This document shows positions 12,701 through 24,700 of a stretch of 64,000 nucleotides of DNA, in pieces. Positions within the stretch are counted from its first letter, which is position 1, and every line of letters starts with the position of its first letter. Both the position numbers and the translations under genes were made by a program. The DNA lies in contig OZ034971.1 in NCBI GenBank assembly GCA_964030785.1, positions 14,273,679-14,337,678 on the forward strand. The letters are read 5' to 3'. This DNA comes from Siderastrea siderea. Its lineage: Eukaryota; Cnidaria; Anthozoa; Scleractinia; Rhizangiidae. Below the pieces are notes generated by a model, which was not told the DNA's origin, ran no database searches, and saw only the letters and a program-made list of their open reading frames with translations.

Positions 12701-15700
12701 ATTTATTTTAACGTCTTTCAAAGCAAAAAACTTCTCATGTACAATTGAGGCTACTGAAACCTGAGTTATCGGTGTGTACACCTCGCGTGTAACACACGCA
12801 GTGGCTTTTCCCTCTCGTGTAACACACGTAAGACATTGCTGAGCGAACATCACACGAGTCGTATTTGTTTCCATTGGTCTCCCTTGGCCCCCCTTTTGTC
12901 CTTTGAAAGTCCCTGAAAATCTCTTTTCACGTTTTACTGAAAGGAGCGACGCTGATTTTAGGTGAAGATTGTTTTAATTTTCGTCCTTTAGAACTTTTTG
13001 TTTGACAAACAATTCTGTTCAATAGGAATTTCCGCTTATCAATGGCAAGTTCTGTTGATTCTTGGCAATCAAATCCTTATGTATCTCTAAGATCTTTTTG
13101 CGTTTGCATCACTTTATGGAAGGTAGAATCTTTCTTCATTGCATGCATCCACTGGAGGTATTCCAAGAACACTTTCCTGAGCTCTTTTCTGTAGACAAGA
13201 ACCAGGGCGTTGTCTGCTTTTATGCGGCAACTTCAGAGGAATCTCAGTTTTGCTCATACTCGTTTACCAAATCGTGGAACCGGCTCTTATCCCGTTCCGT
13301 CGAAAGCCTCACCTTGGATGCGATCTCAAGGATCTATATGCTCTATTTCCTCTTGGAAAGAATCTATTTCTTCGCTCGATTGAGAGTGTTGAGATGACTG
13401 CTCCCTTTCCTGTGAGCTCTCAGTTTTTTTCGCTATCAGACAATACGACTTTTCCATAACCATGCTGATCTGAATGGTACAAAAGATCCGAAAACAGACT
13501 GATAAACTGCAGGTGAGCTTGCCCTTCCTTTATAGATATGGATAGAGGCGCGATTACCTAGAAAATAAATATAAATAAAAGTGTTCTTTTTGATGTGTTT
13601 TTATCATCGCCACCGGCACCAACACAAGAATTGCAATTTTATTTCCCTCCTCCTCATATGTTATTTTATTTATTTCTCCTGTACCTCCTCTGTACCCCTA
13701 TTGTACCCTTCCTGTACCTCCTCTGTACTCTTATTGTACTCCTACTGTACACCTCCTGAAACAAGAACGACGGACAAACTAAATTCAATCATACCCAGTC
13801 TTTCTCAGACAAAGACTTTGTATACAAAAAGGAAGTTTGAATTGGATAATCGGATCATAACAGTCCTGAGCACACGGCCACTAGGGTCATTGTGTTATTT
13901 AAACTGCTCCAAGATGAGAACAAGAGTGTTTCGTGATTGTCCAGTGCGTCACTGTGGTGCAAGATATCTTGTAAAGCTTTCAAATCATTTAACTGCCGTG
14001 CATGGTCTCGAAAACGTTTACAAGAGGCCAAATTGCAACCTAAGATCAAAGTTATGGTGTGTGAAGACAATCAAAGAGAATCGTTGGGTTCGCTTGATTC
14101 AACTTGGAAGCCAGAGGAAAGGGTGAACAAGGTTATCTTTGAAGTGAGAAATTCTAGAAACGTTCCGTACAAGAAGACAAAAAGGAAAACAACGCCTTCA
14201 TGAAGAAACTAAAGAGAATTCACAAACAGATGTACAATTCTGAATTACAAGAAAAAGAAAACCTTTAAGAGATTTTCAGGGACTTCAAGAGACAAAAGGA
14301 GACCAAAAAAAGGACAAAAGTAAAACTTCAAAAGAGATTTTCAGGGACATTCAAGGGGAGACCAATTGGACAAATACGACTTGTGTGATTTTCGCTCGGC
14401 AATGTCTTGCGTTTTTTACACGCGAGGGAAAACGCCATTGCGTGTGTTACACGCGAGGTGTGTACACCGATAACTCAGTTTTCACCAGTCTCAGTTGTAC
14501 ATCAGAAGTTTTTTTGCTTTGAAAGACGTTAAAATAAGTGCATTTTACTTGGAAGTCCGTTTGTGTTTACAGTTTTATATCTTAAATCACCTGCTATGAG
14601 TTAAACGCAACTCAGAAATGAAAGTTTCAAACAAGCGAGGCTTCGGGTTAACGATATCTTTAATAAGCATAGAAAAAAACCTATTATCTTTTTGACAAAC
14701 AAGTCGCTCAGTACATTGAGCGTCCGCTCAATTTGCTTCGGTTGGCTTAAATTTACAAGTCTGTGCATCCTTAATCTTTGTACAGAGATCCAGTTAAAAT
14801 AGTTTCAATAGATTTGGCTAAGTTTAATAGTTTCTTAAGTCCCTCCACAAAGCACATTGTTCAAGTACATTCGCATAATTACTTTGGTGGCAGTGCATGA
14901 AACAGCAACAACAAGGTTTAAGTTCCTCGTTCACAGAGAGTCAAAGTCTCACTGAAAAGTATTATCTTCCTTGCAACTGTTTTCCACAACTCCAAGTTGT
15001 CTTTGGGTCTTTGGAGCACTGGTCGATTGACCTCGCCGGGGCTCTCGGTCTTTAATGTTAAGTTATACTTATATAAACTTTTTCGCTTCACTTCACCTGC
15101 CGGGTTGTGGTCAAGTTTTCGATGTTCTTCTTCAAAACTTTGGCGCCAGTGGTCAGCCGTGGTTTCTGCTACCAGGCGAGCATGATTAAGGCTGTGTGTT
15201 GACATTGATTAAAGTTATAAATGTCAAGCGTAAATGCTTGTTGACGACCGAAGGTCATCGTCTGTAACAGATACCATCTTGATTTTTCTTCTTCCTGCAA
15301 CTTGACATGATTCATCAAGGTGACAATTTCTTCTTGCTGTTTGTCCACTAATTTGTTCGCCTTATAAAGAGAACGTTCTAAATCTTGCAGACGTTGGATT
15401 GAGATGGCGGGACAACAACTGCCAGATTCCCTTGCCGTCTCTTTCGCTCGTGTATTTGTGAATACCCTCGAAATCTGAATATTTTTTCTTGATATCATCC
15501 AATTTTTTTGAAGCTTTGTAATTGGCTTTCTTATATCTTTACCAGACTGCTGGTTTTGTATCATCTTGATAGTTTTCTTTGTCATCCAATTTTTTGACTA
15601 ACCGACTGTTCGCTGCATGATGACTCATACGTGTGTACCAGAACACGCCGAGGTAATTTTATGTTGAAGTAGCGTTGAGAAGAGAGGATATTTAGAAAAA

Positions 15701-18700
15701 ACAGGCTTGACTTTCAAGTGAAATAAATATTCTTAGGTCAAGTTGAGCGATAACAATAAACTGAATGTTCGCGCTTTTATTTTGATAGCATGATAGATTT
15801 TTGAGAACCAATCAGCGTGAGAAGAGAGCAGGCAAATGACGCTCATAAGACATGGAGGCAACTCAAATTGTGACGTCAGCCTTTTCACGACGTGGTGTGT
15901 GCCGTAGGTTTAGCACAAACCAATCAGCGCAGGGGGATTGAAAGGGAATGCAAGGGGAATACAGTAACGGGGTATTTTTTTCATACTTATAGTACTACTA
16001 ACATGGGCTTTTGGAAGTGTTTCGTAACTCTGTAAGCCCTACAGCTCCAAAAAAATACACAAGAATTAAGAGTTATAAGTTAAAATTCCATCTGCACAGG
16101 GGGTAGGCTGAACCCTTTGATCAAATAAATTTGTCGGTTGAGTCGTATATTTTTGTACGCACGTATCTCTAGAAGAGCAAAAGACATCATTTCTGGTGAT
16201 GACAGCAAAGTCATTGTTATTAGTAGTTACTCTCATGTGGAACTTTAGATCGATAAGGAATCGACGAGATAACTAATTTATAACATTTGGGGCAAACCCA
16301 GCTTAATCCAAGTTCAGAACCTCCTAGCATAGATATCGTATTTAACAAGTAAAGCAATGCAGCTAAATTTCTCCCAGATGCCTTTTTAACACGGGTCAGA
16401 AATAATGCTGAACTTACATTATTTTATCTTATTAGGAGCAAGTGCTTGTTTTCAGCTGAATCAGTTTGAGGAAGCCATCACTTGGTGTGATAAGGGATTA
16501 GCAGTATCCTTCACTATAGATTACTGAAATTTGTGTCAACTTTGAAAACCAGGATCTCTTATGGTATTTACTCCTGAACTCTCTGTCATGAACAAGTGAC
16601 AGATAATTAACCGGCCGTCGCCATAAGGCGACCGCCGGTTTAAAATTGGGCTGCGTTTTTGTTTTTGTTGTCACTTGCCTAAGTCATCCGGTTTTCTCTC
16701 GGCCAACACAGTCTCCGTAAACTTCTGGTTTTCTCTTGACAGTTGCCTGAAACGTCCGGTTCTGGTGATGACGTTTTGTAGGCGTTACGTCATGAATACA
16801 TCACGCAAGGTAAACAAGACTGAAGTGCGTCACATCGCACTAACAACGTTACGTCTAAATGTCAACGTTCCATACTTATATGACACAGACAAATCACTGC
16901 TAACCTTGTGGTAGCGGTATAAAGTAGCGGCACATGTCTTACATATGACGGATGCACAAGTAAGTTCGACTGAACGCTACGTAATACATTTAACTTTACC
17001 AAAGGCAAAAATATGAATAAATGTTTCACCGCGTGAGAAAAGACGAACCATTCTGCCGTTGTTATGAGATATGCCTTGACGTGTTTGAGCGTGGAGTGAC
17101 GGTTTCGCTTTCCCTGACGATCTGCTCGTGTTTATCAAGTATTATATTTTGATTTACTGCTATACTTACTGTTTGTATTCATGGTCTAGGCACAACAGCA
17201 AAAATTTCGTAGTCTCTTTGTTCTCAATTGTGGGCAAATTGATACCGACGGTTATAGTCTAGCAGATAGGTGAATCTATTCTGCACTTAACGTTAAAAGC
17301 ATGAAACTTGGCACACTTATACTAGAAATCGTAGGGAAAGTTTTAAAGATTACAGGCAATCTGGATAGGATCTGTGACAGCTGGGAAGGGGAGGGGGATT
17401 TTTCAATATGGCCGCCATTCAGACTGTAAACACTATAGTTGGGAAAATGAAGCAAAATTAACTTGATACACTAATGAATTGTCAGTTTAGTTGTGTCTGT
17501 TTGTTTAAAGTTCCATCAAAACATCAACATTTTTCGGGGTGATTTATCTTAATTCAGGGGATCATTTATTAAATCAGGTAAGTCGATGCAAGGACCACTT
17601 GGACAAACAGTAGCGAGGTGAAGCTGGATCTTGGTGTAGATCAGGATCAGCAATGTTGAATAAAACGAGACGCACAAGAAGCACAAGTGCGTCAAATTCC
17701 ACGCAGCAAAGCCCTCGAAACATCTACGAAACAAGAGAATAAGAATCCCGTTTGTAGTAACATTTAATCCAGCCCTTCCTAACATACGTCAAATCATTTT
17801 CAACAACCTAAACATCCTTCGTTCTTCACAGCGATGCAAAGCAGGATTCCCTTCTCCTCCTCTCATATCATACCGCTGTTGCAACAACCTAAGCGACATT
17901 CTATTCAGAGCCACACACCGCAGACCACCCCCCAAAACACCTGGAACTTTCCGCTGTAACAGAAGTAGGTGCAAAACATGTCCTTTCATTACAGAGGGAA
18001 CCACGTTTTACACCTTCTTCTCCACTAACGAACAAAGGCAAATTCTACATCACATCTCTTGCTCATCTTTCAATCTCATATATATGATACAGTGCTCCAG
18101 ATGCAAGGTACAATACATTGGAGAAACTAAACGTCAACTCAGCGACAGATTTGGGGAACACAGACGCGCAATCGAAAAAGCCATCACCCATCGTCACATT
18201 GATCAACCCACCGCCGTTTCAGATCACTTCACTCTCCCTGGCCACTCCATCAACGACATAGAGCTCATTACCCTAGAACTCATTCACTCGAACAGGGACA
18301 GCATTCGTAAAGCCAGAGAAACATTTTTGATTTCAAAGGGCAAGACACTTGAACGCCACGGAATAAACAGACGAGATGAAACTTAATCTATTTCTATTTT
18401 TAAAAAAAGCTGTCAGTTACGTTTCCGCTTTCTATGTTTGTCAACCAATCATATTTAATCTTTTCATTTTAATCATTTTAAATCTTGTAACCGTTTCATT
18501 CGATTTTTACTTAGCTTTTACAGCCCCTGGTGAAGGTGAGTTTTGTCTCACCGAAATATTGGGCAATAAAATTATTACCCTTCTTAGCTGTCCGATTAGC
18601 CTTGCTATTGATCATTTTATTCCAGGTTAAAATTATGGAAATTAGATGTCTAATTAATTCAATTACAATGGTCGAATCATTTAATCACAGTTTTGCTTTC

Positions 18701-21700
18701 TCCTCAGTAATTTTGGAGGCCACTTTTAAGCTTACCTGTTTAACTGTTTCACAGCAGAACTATGATGCAGTCAAAGAACGTAGAAACACGTAACTACACA
18801 CGCTATTTATTCTGATATTTGTCCTTTTATTTCTCATTCGCATCAGTGTAAGTCACCAAAAGTAACGACACAGGCACAGTAACTTCCAAAACAGATTTTC
18901 ATTGGCAAATTTACTCCTTCGTCTATAGCCTTTACAGCTCTCGATTAACTGATTCGTTAAAAGAGCGCTAAAGGAGCACCAGGCCCACAGGTAGCCAGGT
19001 TTTATCCTGTCAGTGTCTAAATGAGGGGTTACGGAAGGGACTTCTGTGCAGATGAAGTAGTATGTTTTCTAACATCTTCTCTGAAAAACGTTTTTTCTTG
19101 CATTATTCTTATTGTTATCCGATATTGGAAGTAGCGATGAGCTGTAATTCTTTAAGCTTGGAAGAATTTAATCTGTGTGCTGCTGTGAATTGCGAGCATC
19201 GTCTGTGCAAGCATATGTAATGTGGGCATAGATGTAGCATCAATGAGCATATTCTATGGCGATCTACCTATGCACCTTCTTCTGTCCGTAAAAAACATCG
19301 CATGGTGCCGCATCTAGTACATGGCGCATGCGTTGCACCTGTTATTGTTAGACGTAATGAACTACGCGAGTTACATAAAGTACCCGAGTAAACGTCCCGT
19401 CCGCTTTTCAGTTTGCTAGCCGATATCGACTTCAAACATCGTCCAGAACCAGTCACTGTCTGCAGTATGAAGTAGCGTAATCTGTTAAGAGTACAACTCT
19501 CTCGATAGTTTGTCAACTTCAAGCATTATTATCTCATCTAGGTACAAACCAAGGACAGGTACTCCGTTGAAATTCTAGGATATATAATAGCATTATTTTC
19601 TTTTTAATTCTTTCAACAGAAGTGTCCTTTAACGATGGATTGATGTAGCTGTCCCAGGTCCAGATGACAAACTCCTTCAGTTTGCCAGAAATGTTATTGC
19701 AATCGTTATGTTGCGCCCTTGGTATTCGCACAACTCAGTGCAGCTCGGTTTCGCGCTGCGAGAATTCTTTACCGTAGATGCGATGCCTTTTGAACTAACA
19801 CATAGGGTACAAGTGCTAGCCTGGTGAGCATGGAAGCCTTCTTTTGCATTTAATCGGCTTTCAGGAATGAACCTGCATATCCGGTTGTAGTATGTTTTCT
19901 CATATAAGTACCGGAATCGAATCGCTGGATACAAAAAATGTATTTCCACATGCTTTTAGCAATACAAGAGAGCTGTAAATGAAGCACTTATGTCCAGTAT
20001 TGAAATTTTACGATTTTTCGTTATGTTACGAGTTTTCATTTTAAAGTAGCGAGATTAACAAATTTTACGTTTTTTGCGATTTTTCGCTTCAGACAAGCAA
20101 GAATCACAAATTTTACGTTTATTGCGGTTTTTCGCTTCAGACAAAGAAGATTTACAAAATTTGCGAAATTTCGCAGCCTCAACGATGTTTTGCACCGTTT
20201 AATGATTTTTTTTTCAACAGACGCTAGCCGGCTAACAGATTTTACAAATTTGCCAAATTTCGCAGCCTCAACGATTTTCCGCGCTGTGTTGCGATTTTTT
20301 TCAGTCTTTTGTCTTGCTAATTGCCTCACATAAAGCATGAATCTATGAATATCCCTCGTTCTAAAGGCTCCTAACGCAGTACATGACATGAATCTAGGAA
20401 ATATTCCTCATTCCAAAAGCCCCTATCGCGAGATATAACATGAATACATGAATATCCCTCGTTCTAAAAGCTCCTAGCGCCATATATTAAACAGGATAGC
20501 GCGCGAGACGTGAATGTATCAGTATCCCCCGTTCTAAACGCACCTAGCGCCAGATATGAAATGACTCTATGAATATATCCCTCATTTTAAAAGCACCTAG
20601 CGGAGATATGAAAATAATCTATGAATATCCCTCGTTCTAAAAGCATTTAGCGCTAGATATAACATCCAATGTGAGCACAGGCATATATCAATATCCCTGT
20701 TTTAAAAGCTCGGTAGCGCCATCGAGATATAACAAGAATATATACCGCCGGCCAAAGGTATGTTGACAGTCCCTCGCGTCTCGATCCTCGCTTCTCGAGA
20801 CTCGTGTAGTGTAGTGTGGTAAACAACGTAAATTTTATCACTTGGAGTACATGTGATCAGGTGAAGGTCAAATTTTGCTTTAAAAGCTTTATTGTATATG
20901 AGGTTGTTTAGCAGTCAAACGGAAGTGAAATATTGATGGAGGACACATAGAAAGCAGTTCAGAGTTGTTGTAACAGGAATTATTTTGAGAGTTGATAGAA
21001 AACATTTAGCTTGTGGTGAAAAAGTAACATTTTATCACATGGGCAGGCAGTCATGTGACAATGTTCAGTGTGGGTCGTTCCACGTGTAAAGAACGAAGTG
21101 TGTTGATTGAGCCTGAGATCAGGTTACTGTTTTTTGTAAACAAGTGGTGTTTTGTCACGAACAAACATGCGATAAGACAAAGTTTAATGGAGAATCACGA
21201 GATTCTCGTGAGACTGTCATAAGTTCGTTTTCGGCGCTTTTTTTGGCCTGCATGGCAGCTGTAGTTGGGGGTTACACAAACGGAGAAACTTAAAAAGCGG
21301 TAAGTGAGGAAATTTACGCGTTTTTTGTAATCTGAAAAATGATAACCGATTTTTGTGTCTATAAACTGTGAAACGAGTCTTGTGTGGAGCTAATGCGTGT
21401 TATTCTTCGTACTGGAGGTGACAATTGTTTTGATTTGCTCCTTGTCGTGCTGCTTTCCCCCTCAAACTTCGCACAAACAATCCCGCCACATACACGCAGC
21501 CTAACTAGGACCTCATTCCTCTGGTACGTCGCCTCTAACTTTGCGCCTAGCTAGTCGAACGTACGAGCAAGGTTTATGCCACCCAGGGATACACCTGTTC
21601 CTTTGTCGACTTTGTGCCTCGACGGACCTAGTGAACGAGTGGCCATTAATTTTAAAACCTACCCAAATGTGCAAACAATAATTCGTTTCAGTTCGAAATT

Positions 21701-24700
21701 CAAGATTCTGCCCGTTTTAGACCTTCAAGCTATTTACCGTCTATTTACTACGGGACATCCCTGCACAGAAGTCACGACGACTATGAGGCTATTTGGTAGA
21801 CAAAATAACTCAAGAAAGCATTCGTAATTTAAGATACTTTTGATTGACCTTCAGTCCTGTAAATGAAGCTTTGGCTACCTGTGATCACTGGTGGTATTAA
21901 AGGGATGATCAGATTAACGACATGTTCAAATAAAGAAATGAATGAGTGTTCCACTGAATTGTTTTGGGATAAAAGAACTTGGCATTTGAGAACAGGAGGA
22001 AAATGCCAGTGGAGACTGCTTTCTGCGTTTCTTTCTTCTTCTAAAATGGTTCGTCGTGTTTTATGCAAATATACTGCATGGTTTTGCCTTCTTTATATGT
22101 TAGATAATTTTTTGTATTTGACGTGTTATAAAACTTGACTTGTGCAAGATTGTCAAGAGTAATAAGAAGTTGTTGGAACTAAGAGGCAGGTCTACCAAAG
22201 AAAAAAACAAACTGCATAATACAGTCAGAAAGAAAGCGAAGGATCAGGAAGAAACTCAAACGGTAAGAGTGACACATTTACAAACAACTCAATAAGCATT
22301 GCTAAGAAAATAGACAAAATTGCTTCACTAACCGGTGAGAATTACAAGGAATTTGATTGGATCATCATGTAACGGATATATATTTGTTCGCTCATTTGAA
22401 ATGACTCAAAGTTTACTGATTTTACTGGTTACCTGAAAGTTGAGCTATCGGTAGTAGAAATAATTTTGTTGTCACAAAAATTGCGAACAGTTGCACGGAC
22501 ACTCAAAGCTAAATGTACATGCTAACATGTGCAGTTTCTCGTCCGTCAAATCCGCATGCTTTTCCTTCTGCCACCAACGTTTAAGCAGAGACACACTGCC
22601 TGATTTTATGCTTCATTGAACACCAACTTTGTAGAAGAGAAGAAAAACTATACGGAAGTAGCCTATATAATACCTGATTTTAATAATTCGTTGACAAACG
22701 CATGATGAGGAAAAACGTTTTGCCATTGCAATGCAATAAACCGAAGATAAAGATAAAATATGTAAAAAAAAGTAGCTATCTTTATGTCCGACAGAGAAAT
22801 TTCATCTCTCTACACAAGACTACCTTGCGCGTAAAGGACAGCGCTATGAAGATGGAAATTTCTGAAAGTCTTGGAAATATCATCAGAGGTTTCAAAGACG
22901 TCATAGACCACCTTCGAGAAAAGAGAGACAGGTGGACAGAAGGAAAGGCGTATGGTCATCTTGGCAACATATATCACAGTCTCAGTGATTTCAAGAAAGC
23001 CATAGACTACCATGAATGCCACCTAAAAATTGCAAAAGAAGTGGGAGACAGGTCAGGAGAAGGAAAGGCGTATGGTCATCTTGGCAACGCTTATCACAGT
23101 CTTGGAGATTTCAAGAAAGCCATAGACTACCATGAACGCCACCTAAAACTTGCAAAAGAAGTGGGAGACAGGTTACGAGAGGGAATGGCGTATGGTCATC
23201 TTGGCAACGCTTATCGCAGTCTCGGAGATTTCAAGAAAGCCATAGACTACCATGAACGTCACCTAAAAATTGCAAAAGAAGTGGGAGACAGGTCAGGAGA
23301 GGGAATGGCGTGTGGTAATTTTGGCAACGATTATTGCAGTCTCGGAGATTTCAAGAAAGCCATAGACTACTATGAAACTTGCTTAAAAATTGCAAGCGAA
23401 GTGGGAAACAGGTCAGCAGAGGGAATGACGTATGGTAATCTTGGCAACGCTTATCACAGTCTCAGAGATTTCAAGAAAGCCATAGACTACCATGAACGTC
23501 ATCTAAAAATTGCAAAAGAAGTGGGACACAGGTCAGGAGAGGGAATGGCGTATGGTAATCTTGGCAACGCTTATCACAGTCTCAGAGATTTCAAGAAAGC
23601 CATAGACTACCATGAACGTCACCTAAAAATTGCAAAAGAAATGGGAGACAGGTCAGGAGAGGGAAAGGGGTATGGTCATCTTGGCAACGCTTATGACAGT
23701 CTCGGAAATTTCAAGGAAGCCATAGACTACCATGAACGTCACCTAAAAATTACAAAAGAAGTGGGAGACAGGTCAGGAGAGGGAATGGCGTATGGTCATC
23801 TTGGCAACGCTTATCGCAGTCTCGGAAATTTCAAGAAAGCCATAGACTACCATGAACGTCACCTAAAAATTACAAAAGAAGAGGGAGACAGGTCAGGAGA
23901 GGGAATGGCGTATGGTGATCTTGGCAACGATTATTGCAGTCTCGGGGATTTCAAGAAAGCCATAGACTACTATGAAACTTGCTTAAAAATTGCAAGCGAA
24001 GTGGGAAACAGGTCAGGAGAGGGAAAGGGCTATGGTAATCTTGGCAACGCTTATTACAGTCTCGGAAATTTCAAGAAAGCCATAGACTACCATGAACGTC
24101 ACCTAAAAATTGCAAAAGAAGTGGGAGACAGGTCAGGAGAGGGAATGGCGTATGGTTCTCTTGGCAACGCTTATCACTGTCTCGGAGATTTCAAGAAAGC
24201 CATAGACTACCATGAACGTCACCTAAAAATTGCAAAAGAAGTGGGAGACAGGTCAGGAGAGGGAATGGCCTATGGTAATCTTGGCAACGCTTATCACAGT
24301 CTCGGAGATTTCAAGAAAGCCATAGACTACCATGAACGTCACCTAAAAATTGCAAAAGAAGTGGGAGACAGGTCAGGAGAGGGAAAGACGTATGGTTGTC
24401 TTGGGAACGCTTATCACAGTCTCGAAAATTTCAAGAAAGCCATAGACTACCATGAACGTCATCTAAAAATTGCAAAAGAAGTGGGAGACAGGTCAGGAGA
24501 GGGAAAGGGCTATGGTAATCTTGGCAACGCTTATTACAGTCTCGGAGATTTCAAAAAAGCCATAGACTACCATGAACGTCACCTAAAAATTGCAAAAGAA
24601 GTGGGAGACAGGTCAGGAGAGGGAAAGGGCTATGGTTCTCTTGGCAACGCTTATCACTGTCTCGGAGATTTCAAGAAAGCCATAGACTACCATGAACGTC

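Larger units (their letters stand above)
7654..12930 (+). repeat. Inverted duplication, arm A (interrupted)
   Basis: Segments 7654-7718, 8041-8556 and 11947-12930 match, in reverse orientation, the continuous stretch 14290-15722. Shared landmarks: CTCTTCTCAACGCTACTTCA, CAAGATGATACAAAACCAGC, GCCCCGGCGAGGTCAATCGA, GACAACTTGGAGTTGTGGAA, and the CGCGTGTAACACACGC region. Arm A carries a MITE, a 3.4 kb insert (8557-11946), an internal ~150-base duplication (12030/12298) and a partial MITE at 12175-12298. It lies in the intron of the TPR-CHAT gene. Confidence 0.75.

Noticed and set aside
16436..16503. Exon 4' as an orphan pseudogene exon
   Set aside because: Length, phase and both splice sites are intact and it fits between 7395 and 22149 in frame despite the 9 kb intron.
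20036..20389. 117-codon minus-strand ORF, Lys/Arg-rich
   Set aside because: Built from the tandem repeats in that stretch.
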